8,828 bases of DNA from the NCBI GenBank assembly GCA_002428805.1, contig DIXX01000041.1, positions 7,408 through 16,235 of the forward strand, written 5' to 3'. Below, one piece after another: positions 1 to 6,491 of this stretch. Each line of letters opens with the position of its first letter. The stretch's first letter is position 1. The stretch comes from Cetobacterium sp. UBA6069 (GTDB lineage Bacteria; Fusobacteriota; Fusobacteriia; Fusobacteriales; Fusobacteriaceae). Under the pieces are notes generated by a model. It was not told where the DNA came from. It made no database searches and saw only the letters and a list, made by a program, of their open reading frames with translations. The translations under genes and the position numbers were made by a program.

Positions 1-330
1 ACTGAGATAACACAAGCCATAAGAGATATTCGTACAACTGGTGGAGATGTAAAAGAGTCACTTGCAGTTTTAGGAAAGAGATATTCATTTCCATTTGCTA
101 GTTTTATAGTTTCATTTTTAGGATTATCTTTAGGAAGTAGATATGTAAGAGGAGCTTCGGCTATAAGTATCGCATTGAGTGTAGGACTTGGTTATTCATA
201 TTATATAGTTCAAGCATCGTTTGAGGCTTTAAGTGTAAACGGTATATTAAATCCATTTATAAGCGGATGGATACCAAATATTATATTTTTATGTTTGGGA
301 GTGTATTTCATGAGGAAAGCTGAATATTAA
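1..330 (+). CDS. LptF/LptG-family LPS export permease, C-terminal part
   Basis: Frame 1 is open from the window edge to TAA at 328-330, giving the last 109 residues of a membrane protein whose start lies upstream. The visible part has the family's C-terminal layout: a short polar stretch, then [20 protein letters not shown] (a membrane helix with the typical PFA motif), a second hydrophobic segment ([15 protein letters not shown]), and a last helix opened by [12 protein letters not shown]. LptF and LptG are inner-membrane subunits that, with the LptB ATPase, extract lipopolysaccharide and push it into the Lpt bridge. The C-terminus alone does not distinguish LptF from LptG, so no symbol is given. 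The M16 peptidase starts 8 bases downstream, so the two are probably co-transcribed. The family call is fairly secure; the paralogue is not. Confidence 0.82.
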   Translation, partial: TEITQAIRDIRTTGGDVKESLAVLGKRYSFPFASFIVSFLGLSLGSRYVRGASAISIALSVGLGYSYYIVQASFEALSVNGILNPFISGWIPNIIFLCLGVYFMRKAEY

Positions 331-338
331 GGAGGAAC

Positions 339-1562
339 ATGAGTATAAAAGTTGAGAAGTTAGATAATGGAATAACGTTACTGACAGAAGATATAAAAAG
401 TATAAACACAGCTAGTTTAGGATTTTTTGTAAGAGCTGGTGTAAAAAATGAATTACCTGGAGAAGAGGGGATTTCTCATTTTATAGAGCACTTATTATTT
501 AAAGGTACAGAGAATAGAAGTGCAAAAGAGATTTCAGAAGAGATAGATGATCAAGGTGGAATGATAAATGCATATACAAGTGTTGAAAAGACAGCTTATT
601 ATATTCAAATGACATCAAATACTCTACATATTGGAATAGATATTTTAAATGATATGTTTTTAAATTCTACTTTTACAGAAGAGAATATTGAAAAAGAAAG
701 AAATGTAATCATTGAAGAGATTAGAATGTATGAAGATATTCCAGAAGAAGTAGTTCACGAAGAAAATCTAGAGTTTGCAATAACAGGAGTTCAAAGTAAA
801 AAAATAGCGGGCTCAATAGAATCTTTAAAAAACATAGATAGAAAAGCTATTTTAAAATACTTCTCAGATATGTATAAACCTGAAAATCTAGTTATAGCAG
901 TTGCAGGAAATATAGATCATGATAAAGTGTTTAAACAGTTAAATGATGGTATTGGTCAACTGAAAGATAAGAGTACACCAAGAGAATACAATGGAGATAT
1001 GGTTATAAATTCTGGAGAAAAAATAATATCTCAAGAAACAAATCAAGTTCATCTTTGTTTAAATACACCAGGAGTTTCGAATATAGATGAAGATAGAATA
1101 GCTATGTCTGTTATATCAAATGTTTTAGGTGGAAATATGAGTTCAAGATTATTCCAAAAAATAAGAGAAGAAAAAGGCTTGGCCTACTCTGTGTATTCAT
1201 ATACATCTAACTTTGATGAAGGTGGGTTGTTTACTGTATATGCAGGAACTACACATGAAGACTACAAAGAAGTTATTTCAATAATTGAAAACGAGTTAAA
1301 AGAATTAAGAGAAAATGGAATAACAGAAAAAGAGTTAAATAGAGCAAAAAATCAATTTTTAAGTATGGTTACATTTGGCCTTGAAAGTAGTAAAGGTAAA
1401 ATGACAAGAATGGCAGGATCTTACTTAGTTCATGGATATGTAAAAGAGATTGAATCTGTTATTAAAGAGATTGAAGATGTAACATTAGATGATATCAAAA
1501 GAGTTGCAAAAAAAATATTTGTAGAGGATAAATTGTCTAAAACTATTTTAGGGAATATATAA
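339..1562 (+). CDS. M16-family zinc metallopeptidase (processing-peptidase-like)
   Basis: This 407-residue protein has the M16 (pitrilysin/mitochondrial processing peptidase) architecture. The N-terminal active domain carries the inverted zinc motif H47-F-I-E50-H51. H47 and H51 are zinc ligands, E50 is the catalytic base, and the third ligand is E127 in the VIIEEIRMYED segment, at the spacing usual for the family. The second domain has the conserved substrate-binding stretch SSRLFQKIREEKGLAYSVYS (about residues 268-287). Length matches the roughly 410-residue bacterial single-unit members such as Bacillus MlpA/YmxG. No signal peptide is visible, so it is probably cytoplasmic; the substrate cannot be read from sequence. 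ATG 339 is preceded by GGAGG at 331-335, directly after the permease stop. dut follows after 9 bases. All catalytic residues are intact. Confidence 0.93.
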   Translation: MSIKVEKLDNGITLLTEDIKSINTASLGFFVRAGVKNELPGEEGISHFIEHLLFKGTENRSAKEISEEIDDQGGMINAYTSVEKTAYYIQMTSNTLHIGIDILNDMFLNSTFTEENIEKERNVIIEEIRMYEDIPEEVVHEENLEFAITGVQSKKIAGSIESLKNIDRKAILKYFSDMYKPENLVIAVAGNIDHDKVFKQLNDGIGQLKDKSTPREYNGDMVINSGEKIISQETNQVHLCLNTPGVSNIDEDRIAMSVISNVLGGNMSSRLFQKIREEKGLAYSVYSYTSNFDEGGLFTVYAGTTHEDYKEVISIIENELKELRENGITEKELNRAKNQFLSMVTFGLESSKGKMTRMAGSYLVHGYVKEIESVIKEIEDVTLDDIKRVAKKIFVEDKLSKTILGNI

Positions 1563-1571
1563 GGGGATAAA

Positions 1572-2012
1572 ATGGAAAAAGTTATTGTTAAATTAGTCTT
1601 AGAAAATGGGGTAGAATTACCTAAGTATATGACAGAGGGTGCTGCAGGAATGGATGTAAAAGCAAATATTTCTGAACCAGTAACTCTAAAAACATTAGAA
1701 AGAAAATTAATTCCGACAGGAATAAAAATGGAGATACCTTATGGGTATGAAGTACAGGTAAGACCTAGAAGTGGATTAGCATTAAAGCATGGAATAACTT
1801 TAGTAAATACACCAGGTACAATAGATTCAGATTACAGAGGAGAAGTTGGAGTTATACTGATTAATCTAAGTAATGAGGAGTTTGTTGTGAATCCAGGAGA
1901 GAGAATAGGACAATTAGTTCTTCAAAAAGTTTATAAAATGGAATTCCAAGAGGTAGAGGAGTTATCTACAACTGTTAGAGCTGAAGGTGGATTTGGTCAT
2001 ACAGGAAAATAG
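1572..2012 (+). CDS. dut: dUTP diphosphatase (dUTPase)
   Basis: This is a 146-residue trimeric-type dUTPase, which hydrolyses dUTP to dUMP and pyrophosphate, keeping uracil out of DNA and supplying dTMP synthesis. All five family motifs are present in order: motif 1 around A25-G-M-D28, motif 2 P65-R-S-G-L69, motif 3 [10 protein letters not shown] with catalytic D85 and uracil-stacking Y88, motif 4 G109-E-R-I-G-Q114, and the C-terminal glycine-rich arm R136-A-E-G-G-F-G142 that closes over the nucleotide. Length is normal. The start at ATG 1572 has an AAGGGG ribosome site at 1561-1566 that overlaps the upstream stop codon. The gene sits 9 bases behind the M16 peptidase and 9 bases ahead of rodA, so it is an internal operon member. 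Cytoplasmic. Confidence 0.97.
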   Translation: MEKVIVKLVLENGVELPKYMTEGAAGMDVKANISEPVTLKTLERKLIPTGIKMEIPYGYEVQVRPRSGLALKHGITLVNTPGTIDSDYRGEVGVILINLSNEEFVVNPGERIGQLVLQKVYKMEFQEVEELSTTVRAEGGFGHTGK

Positions 2013-2021
2013 GAGAAGTTA

Positions 2022-3125
2022 ATGGGAAAAAATCATGATTTAGTGGTGACAGTAAAAAGAATAAAAAAAATGAAAAATATGATTTTATATGTGGCTTTAT
2101 GCATAGTTCTAATAAGTCTACTGACGGTTTATAGTGCAACCATTCATAAAGGAACATCATTTTTTTATAAAGAGATAGTTTGGATAGGACTTGGAATAGT
2201 TACATATTTTACATTTTCATTTATAGATTATAGAATCTATGGAAAGTATTATAAAATTATTTACCTAATAAATGTAATCTTTTTATTATTAGTTTTTGTT
2301 ATTGGAGATAAAAGATTAGGAGCTCAAAGGTGGATAGATTTAGGCTTTATAACAATACAGCCATCAGAGTTTTCAAAATTATTTATTGTATTGACATTTT
2401 CTGAAGTTCTAGCGACAAAGTTTAATAGTAAATTTTCAGGATTGAAAAATATTATAGCAACAAGCTTCCATATAATTCCAATATTTTTACTTATAGCTGC
2501 ACAACCAGATTTAGGAACATCCTTAGTTATAATTTTCCTATATTTGATCTTGATATTTGTAAATGGAATAGACTGGAAAACTATAATCTTATTAGCAATT
2601 GCAGGAGTTTCAATGGCACCAATAGGTTATTTTTTCTTACTAAAAGATTATCAAAAAGAAAGAGTATTAACATTTTTAAATCCAGAAGCAGATTTACTAG
2701 GAAGTGGATGGAATGTTACTCAATCAATGATAGCGGTAGGTTCAGGTGGAGTTTTTGGAAAAGGATTTTTACAAGGAACCCAAAGTAAATTAAGATTTTT
2801 ACCAGAATCACACACAGACTTTATAGCAGCAGTATTTTTAGAAGAAAGAGGTTTAATTGGTGGGTGTGTTTTACTTGTCCTTTATATGTTACTTTTATGG
2901 GGAATATTGAGAATAGGAGATAAAGCAGAGGGGCATGGAAAGCTTATTTGCTATGGGATATCTGCAATTTTCTTTTTCCATATAGTTATAAATATTGGGA
3001 TGGTAACAGGAGTGATGCCCGTAACAGGACTGCCTCTTCTTCTTATGAGTTATGGTGGAACATCGTTTTTATTTGCTTTTGCTATGCTTGGAATAGTTCA
3101 AAGTATAAATGTATATAGGGAGTAG
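2022..3125 (+). CDS. rodA: RodA-type SEDS peptidoglycan glycosyltransferase
   Basis: This 367-residue multi-spanning inner-membrane protein belongs to the SEDS family (RodA/FtsW/SpoVE), which polymerises lipid II into glycan strands with a partner class B PBP. Family signatures in order: GAQRWIDLG (100-108), QPSEFSK (113-119), QPDLGTS (161-167), ERVLTFLNP (213-221), LPESHTDFI (260-268) with D266 matching the essential catalytic aspartate, and a C-terminal NIGMVTGVMPVTGLPL followed by SYGGTSFL. The NIGM, PVTG and QPDLGT forms favour RodA (elongation) over FtsW, which tends to have EPD and PTKG; this assignment is inferred from motifs. The ATG at 2022 has AGGAG at 2011-2015, overlapping the dut stop. 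No PBP partner or other mre/rod gene is in the window. The next gene starts 2 bases after the stop. Confidence 0.9.
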   Translation: MGKNHDLVVTVKRIKKMKNMILYVALCIVLISLLTVYSATIHKGTSFFYKEIVWIGLGIVTYFTFSFIDYRIYGKYYKIIYLINVIFLLLVFVIGDKRLGAQRWIDLGFITIQPSEFSKLFIVLTFSEVLATKFNSKFSGLKNIIATSFHIIPIFLLIAAQPDLGTSLVIIFLYLILIFVNGIDWKTIILLAIAGVSMAPIGYFFLLKDYQKERVLTFLNPEADLLGSGWNVTQSMIAVGSGGVFGKGFLQGTQSKLRFLPESHTDFIAAVFLEERGLIGGCVLLVLYMLLLWGILRIGDKAEGHGKLICYGISAIFFFHIVINIGMVTGVMPVTGLPLLLMSYGGTSFLFAFAMLGIVQSINVYRE

Positions 3126-3127
3126 TT

Positions 3128-3991
3128 ATGGAATATATAATAGACTCTAGTTTTCACGAAGTTAGATTGGATAGGTTTTTAAGAAAAAAATATGAGAACA
3201 CTCCCTTAACTGAAATTTTTAAAGGTATTAGAACTGGAAAAATAAAAGTTAATGGGAAAAAATCTAAAGAAAACTATAGATTAAAAGAGGGAGATGTTGT
3301 AAAAGTTTTACTTACTGGAGGAGAAACAGAAGTAAAATCATTTATGAAAATATCCCCAAAAGATATGGAAAGTTTAAAAAAAGGTATTGTTTACGAAGAT
3401 GATAAAGTAGTTATATTTAATAAAGAAGCGGATATGGTTATGCATAAAGGAAGTGGCCATGAGTATGGACTTTCAGAGTTATTTAAAAGTTACTATAAAA
3501 CTGATGAATTTAATTTTGTAAATAGAATTGATAAATCTACATCTGGGTTAGTTATAGGAGCAAAAAATTTAACTGTAACTAGAGAATTAGCAGAAGAAGT
3601 TAGAGAAGGAAATACTGAAAAGAAATACTATATTCTTGTAGATGGAATAGTATCAAAAGATAAATTTACGCTTAAAACATATTTAAAAAAAGAGGAAACA
3701 AAAGTAGTAGAGTTGGATTCTTATGAAGAGGGTGCAAAGGAAAGTATATCTTATTTTAAAGTTTTAAGAAGAGGAAAGAAAAAAACAATCTTAGAAGCAA
3801 AATTAGAAACAGGAAGAACACATCAGTTGAGAGTTCAACTTTCAAGCTTAGGTCATCCTATAGTTGGGGATGGAAAATATGGAAAAGCAGGCAAAAGTAT
3901 GTTTTTATTTTCATACTATTGTGAAATTCCTAAATATAATTTAAAAATAGAACTTCCATTACCACAAGAGTATATAGATAAACTAAACTAA
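3128..3991 (+). CDS. RluA-family 23S rRNA pseudouridine synthase, RluC-like
   Basis: This 287-residue enzyme would convert specific rRNA uridines to pseudouridine. An N-terminal S4 RNA-binding domain (about 12-62; RLDRFL, then GKIKVNGKK and YRLKEGDVV) precedes the catalytic domain. The catalytic motif reads N132-R-I-D135-x-x-T-S-G, where D135 is the nucleophile; most relatives have HRLD, so N for H is a mild variant. The conserved active-site tyrosine is Y167 (KKYYILVDG), and the C-terminal motif GRTHQLRVQLSSLGHPIVGD spans 229-248. The S4 domain and the TSGLVI form are closest to RluC, but the target site is not provable here. The start at ATG 3128 is 2 bases after the rodA stop, with GGGAG at 3118-3122 inside the rodA end, suggesting coupled translation. 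Last gene of the operon; its stop touches the terminator stem. Confidence 0.92.
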   Translation: MEYIIDSSFHEVRLDRFLRKKYENTPLTEIFKGIRTGKIKVNGKKSKENYRLKEGDVVKVLLTGGETEVKSFMKISPKDMESLKKGIVYEDDKVVIFNKEADMVMHKGSGHEYGLSELFKSYYKTDEFNFVNRIDKSTSGLVIGAKNLTVTRELAEEVREGNTEKKYYILVDGIVSKDKFTLKTYLKKEETKVVELDSYEEGAKESISYFKVLRRGKKKTILEAKLETGRTHQLRVQLSSLGHPIVGDGKYGKAGKSMFLFSYYCEIPKYNLKIELPLPQEYIDKLN

Positions 3992-4017
3992 AAAAGGACT
4001 TTTTAAAGTCCTTTTTT
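3991..4017. terminator. Bidirectional intrinsic terminator shared by converging genes
   Basis: The left arm AAAAAGGACTTT (3991-4002) pairs perfectly with AAAGTCCTTTTTT (4005-4016/17). The GC-containing core GGACTTT/AAAGTCC is flanked by A-runs on the left and T-runs on the right. It therefore has a U-tract when read from either strand and can end both the (+) operon and the (-) ftsZ transcript. The stop of the pseudouridine synthase ends on the first base of the stem, and the ftsZ stop (4003-4005 on the minus strand) is at the hairpin tip, so one arm is also coding sequence for the FtsZ C-terminus. Confidence 0.93.
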
Positions 4018-4962
4018 ATTGTTTGAAAATGAATTTGCAACTAAAATAACTTTTAAAGTATCTAAAGATGTATCATCGATAGAAACACCAAAGAGAACAT
4101 CGTCAATATCAGCGGCACATTCCTGTTTCATAGTATCAACAATTATACTAGATTCCATTAAATTTAAATTTTTAGGTCCGATGATGTTAACAAGAAGTTT
4201 TGTAGCTCCAATCATTGTCCTTTCAAAAAGAGAGGAATCAACAGCAGCCATAGCAGCTTTATAAGCTCTATTCTCTCCAGAGCCTTCACCAAAGCCTAAA
4301 ATCGCTTCTCCAGAGTTAGAAAGAAGAGACTTTATATCTGCAAAATCTAAGTTTATAAGCCCTTTAGCGAGCATTAAATCAGTCATACCTTTAACAGCTG
4401 TAAAAAGAACATGATTACTTTTTTTGAAAGCTTCTTGAACTGTTATATTTGGTTCTGAATTATCTAAGAGTTTATCGTTTGGAATAACAATAAGTGAATC
4501 AACAAAAGGAGTAAGATTTTTGATTCCTATTTCAGCAACCTTCATTCTTCTTCTTCCTTCAAAAGAAAATGGTTTAGTGACGATTGCAACAGTTAAAATA
4601 TTCATCTCTTTTGCTAATTTAGCAATTAAAGATGCTGCTGCACTTCCAGTACCACCACCCATCGTAGATGTTAAAAAAAGAAAATCCGTTCCTTTTAGAG
4701 TATTTTTAATAAATGCTAAACTTTCTTTTGTTGCTTTTTCGCCGAGCTCTAAATTCCCACCACAACCAAGACCTTTTGTAGTCGTTGGTCCAAGTTGGAT
4801 TCTATGTGGTGTTTTAGAGTTGTTTAAATCTTGAAGATCTGTGTTAAGTGCAAAAAAAGTAACTTCATCAATGTTCGAACTGACAATTTCATCTAGAGCA
4901 TTTATACCACCGCCACCGATACCCATTACCTTTATATTGACATTAAACCTATTATTTCCCAA
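4003..4962 (-). CDS. ftsZ: Divergent FtsZ-family GTPase without a C-terminal tail
   Basis: This is a tubulin-like GTPase of 319 residues counted from TTG 4962. Visible elements are the nucleotide loop GIGGGGIN (14-21), FFALNTD (36-42), the T4 signature GGGTGS (102-107), TKPFSFEGRRR (129-139), and the T7 loop N204-L-D206-F-A-D209 that completes the neighbour's GTPase site. Polymerisation-linked GTP hydrolysis is therefore likely. Two things are unusual. The T4 signature, normally GGGTGTG, ends in S-A. The protein stops seven residues after the last strand of the globular domain (VILVANSF), so the usual linker and the C-terminal peptide that binds FtsA/ZipA/SepF are missing. No ftsA or other division gene flanks it. 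A longer GTG start at 4971 would add three residues but lies inside the Shine-Dalgarno sequence. It has its own promoter. It may be a second FtsZ rather than the main Z-ring protein; this is an inference. Confidence 0.88.
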   Translation of the reverse strand: MGNNRFNVNIKVMGIGGGGINALDEIVSSNIDEVTFFALNTDLQDLNNSKTPHRIQLGPTTTKGLGCGGNLELGEKATKESLAFIKNTLKGTDFLFLTSTMGGGTGSAAASLIAKLAKEMNILTVAIVTKPFSFEGRRRMKVAEIGIKNLTPFVDSLIVIPNDKLLDNSEPNITVQEAFKKSNHVLFTAVKGMTDLMLAKGLINLDFADIKSLLSNSGEAILGFGEGSGENRAYKAAMAAVDSSLFERTMIGATKLLVNIIGPKNLNLMESSIIVDTMKQECAADIDDVLFGVSIDDTSLDTLKVILVANSFSNNKKGL

Positions 4963-4967
4963 AAAAC

Positions 4968-4976
4968 TCACCCCCT
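4968..4976 (-). promoter_or_regulatory. Ribosome binding site that decides the ftsZ start
   Basis: Read on the minus strand this is AGGGGGTGA, which matches the extended Shine-Dalgarno AGGAGGTGA at every base but one, and that base still allows a G-U pair. Eight bases separate the AGGGGG core (4976-4971) from TTG at 4962-4960, a normal spacing. The alternative GTG at 4971-4969 is part of the ribosome site itself and has no such site ahead of it, so TTG 4962 is preferred. Confidence 0.75.
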
Positions 4977-5010
4977 GATTAAAATAGAGAACAATATATA
5001 ATTTAGTACT

Positions 5011-5039
5011 TTAATACTACATAAATTCCTTTGTGTCAA
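5011..5039 (-). promoter_or_regulatory. Sigma-70-type promoter for ftsZ
   Basis: On the minus strand a perfect -35 TTGACA (5039-5034) is followed by 17 bases and a -10 TATTAA (5016-5011; 4 of 6 consensus bases). Transcription would start near 5004 and give a leader of about 40 bases. The -35 begins 10 bases past the stop of the histidine phosphatase, so ftsZ can be expressed independently of it. A short inverted repeat, TAGTA (5004-5008) with TACTA (5015-5019), covers the -10 and start site and could be an operator, but it is only 5 bases per arm. Confidence 0.7.
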
Positions 5040-5048
5040 TATTAAAAA

Positions 5049-5663
5049 TTATTTTAGATGTTCAGTGTCAGAGAATTTAATAATTTTAAAGCTATCTCCA
5101 TTATATTCAACTATAGTTGTACTTGTATTTTCAGGGACAGCTTGCTTAGAAAATTCATCAATTCCTTTTTGATTGATAATATTAAAGATAGCTTTTAATG
5201 TCACACCGTGGCTAATAACCAAAATATTTCCAGATGAGTTTTCCGAGATAAGTTTATCTAAGCCTATTTTAACTCTATGAAGAATCTCTTCATAACTTTC
5301 ACCCTCATATGCACTCGGATTATAATCTATTGCATTATGCCAAAAATTATGATATTCAATAGGATAGTTTTTTTCGAAATCCTCTCTTGGAATTCCTTCA
5401 ACTTTTCCCATATTAATCTCTTGGAACTCATCGATAGGAGTAATATCTGTAGTTCTATCACCTAAAATTAATTTAGTTGTTTGCATAGCTCTTTCTTGTG
5501 GAGAAGAATAGATTTTATTGAATTCAATATCTTTTAAAAAGACAGAAAGCTTTTTAGCTTGTTCAATTCCTAGTTCAGTTAAAGGCGAGTTAGATCTTCC
5601 TTGAAATATTTTAAGTGTATTCCAAATCGTTTCACCGTGTCTTACAAAATAAATACGTAACAT
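5049..5663 (-). CDS. Histidine phosphatase family protein (phosphoglycerate-mutase-like)
   Basis: This 204-residue cytoplasmic protein belongs to branch 1 of the histidine phosphatase superfamily. It opens with YFVRHGETIWN, where R8 and H9 form the phospho-accepting motif. Then come GRSNSPLTELG (22-32), the phosphate-binding R58 in SSPQERAMQT, the acid/base candidate E82 in FQEINMGKVEG, and the second catalytic histidine H152 in VISHGVTLKAI. The catalytic set is complete. Length and motifs fit broad-specificity phosphatases of the PhoE/CobC/GpmB type; no cobalamin genes are nearby, so the substrate remains open. The start at ATG 5663 has AAGGAG at 5675-5670, six bases upstream. It is transcribed away from kdsB from a shared promoter region. 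ftsZ lies downstream on the same strand but has its own promoter, and no terminator is visible between them. Confidence 0.92.
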   Translation of the reverse strand: MLRIYFVRHGETIWNTLKIFQGRSNSPLTELGIEQAKKLSVFLKDIEFNKIYSSPQERAMQTTKLILGDRTTDITPIDEFQEINMGKVEGIPREDFEKNYPIEYHNFWHNAIDYNPSAYEGESYEEILHRVKIGLDKLISENSSGNILVISHGVTLKAIFNIINQKGIDEFSKQAVPENTSTTIVEYNGDSFKIIKFSDTEHLK

Positions 5664-5713
5664 AAATTTCTCCTTTTTAAGTATAAAAACTCTTTTTTTT
5701 AAAATGATATTCT

Positions 5714-5732
5714 TGTATAATCTTATTATACA
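5714..5732. repeat. Perfect inverted repeat holding two opposed -10 boxes
   Basis: TGTATAAT (5714-5721) and ATTATACA (5725-5732) are perfect 8-base inverted arms around CTT. Each arm contains a TATAAT, one facing kdsB and one facing the phosphatase gene. The symmetry makes this a back-to-back divergent promoter in which only one polymerase could bind at a time. It could also be read as a regulator site, but coincidence of both arms with consensus -10 boxes favours the promoter reading. Confidence 0.75.
5716..5721 (+). promoter_or_regulatory. Probable -10 box of the kdsB promoter
   Basis: A perfect TATAAT lies 38 bases ahead of the kdsB ATG, placing the transcript start near 5728. The matching -35 position, 17 bases upstream (5693-5698), holds only T-tract and is a poor match, so the promoter may be weak, lean on the upstream AT-rich tract, or need an activator. 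Confidence 0.55.
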
Positions 5733-5753
5733 TTGAATTTTGGAGGTTGTAAA
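5725..5753 (-). promoter_or_regulatory. Strong promoter for the histidine phosphatase
   Basis: On the minus strand TTTACA (5753-5748; 5 of 6 consensus) is followed by 17 bases and a perfect TATAAT (5730-5725). The predicted start is near 5718, giving a leader of roughly 55 bases. The -35 box overlaps the last bases before the kdsB start codon, and the spacer overlaps the kdsB ribosome site. Confidence 0.72.
5742..5746 (+). promoter_or_regulatory. Ribosome binding site that decides the kdsB start
   Basis: GGAGG lies 7 bases before ATG 5754. An in-frame TTG at 5733 would place this site inside the coding region as Gly-Gly and add seven residues with no ribosome site of their own, so ATG 5754 is taken as the start. 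Confidence 0.9.
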
Positions 5754-6491
5754 ATGAAGTTTTTAGGAGTAATACCAGCGAGATATGAATCAACAAGATT
5801 ACCGAGAAAGCCGTTAAAGGATATATGTGGTCATACTATGATAGAGTGGGTTTATAAAAGAGCTATAAAATCGAATTTAGATAGAGTAGTTATAGCAACA
5901 GACTCACAAGAAGTTTTTGATGCAGTAAAATCTTTTGGTGGAGATGTAGTTATGACAGATACTAATCATTTAAATGGAACTAGCAGAATAGCAGAAGTTT
6001 GTGAGAAAATAACAGATTACGATGTTGTAATAAATATTCAAGGGGATGAACCTTTGATCGAACCAGATATGATAAACTCTTTAATAGAAGTTTTTAAAGA
6101 GGAAAACGATTTGAAGATGGCAACACTAAAGCACAAATTAAATAAAAAAGAGGATATTGAAAATCCAAACTTTGTTAAGGTTATAACAGATAAAAAGGAC
6201 TACGCAATTTATTTTTCTAGAAGTGTGATTCCGTATCCTAGAAATGAAAATTTAGATATATATTTTAAGCATGTTGGAATATATGGATATAAAAGAGAGT
6301 TTGTTTTAGAATACTCAAAATTAGATAGTACACCATTAGAAAATTCAGAATCTTTAGAACAACTTAGAGTTTTAGAGAATGGCTATAAAATAAAAGTGTT
6401 GGAAACACCTTATGAAATAATAGGGGTAGATACAGCTGAAGAGCTAGAAAGAGTTAGAAAATATATTTTAGAAAAGGGAATAAAAATATAA
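5754..6491 (+). CDS. kdsB: CMP-Kdo synthetase (3-deoxy-manno-octulosonate cytidylyltransferase)
   Basis: The enzyme couples CTP and Kdo to CMP-Kdo, the donor for the LPS inner core; cytoplasmic. From ATG 5754 it is 245 residues, close to the E. coli enzyme. The nucleotide-binding N-terminus VIPARYESTRLPRKPL (6-21) carries R10 and K19. Then come VIATDS (46-51), NIQGDEPLI (94-102) with metal-binding D98, HVGIYGYK (173-180), ESLEQLRVLENG (199-210), and GVDTAEELERV with the second metal aspartate D226. One oddity is N71-H-L-N-G-T-S77-R, where the family usually reads HxSGTDR; serine replaces a near-invariant aspartate in the sugar-binding region, so substrate preference might differ (inference). 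Its TAA shares one base with the ATG of the next gene. It shows that the organism makes Kdo-type LPS, matching the Lpt permease at the window start. Confidence 0.95.
   Translation: MKFLGVIPARYESTRLPRKPLKDICGHTMIEWVYKRAIKSNLDRVVIATDSQEVFDAVKSFGGDVVMTDTNHLNGTSRIAEVCEKITDYDVVINIQGDEPLIEPDMINSLIEVFKEENDLKMATLKHKLNKKEDIENPNFVKVITDKKDYAIYFSRSVIPYPRNENLDIYFKHVGIYGYKREFVLEYSKLDSTPLENSESLEQLRVLENGYKIKVLETPYEIIGVDTAEELERVRKYILEKGIKI

Noticed and set aside
1975..2160. Minus-strand open frame of 61 codons over the dut/rodA junction
   Set aside because: It lies antisense to two clear genes, has no ribosome site, and its leucine/phenylalanine-rich product reflects reverse-complemented AT-rich coding DNA.
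4019..4834. Two plus-strand open frames (4019-4264 and 4520-4834) within the ftsZ region
   Set aside because: Both are antisense shadows of a strongly conserved GTPase gene and match no family I recognise.
5277..5465. Plus-strand open frame within the histidine phosphatase gene
   Set aside because: Antisense to intact catalytic motifs, with no ribosome site.
5680..5685. TATACT on the minus strand as a -10 box for the phosphatase gene
   Set aside because: It would start the transcript inside the ribosome binding site at 5670-5675, and no -35 is found at the right distance; the promoter at 5725-5753 is far better.
5733..5753. Upstream in-frame TTG start for kdsB adding seven residues
   Set aside because: GGAGG at 5742-5746 serves the ATG at 5754, the extra residues precede the conserved MKFLGVIPAR start, and TTG has no ribosome site.
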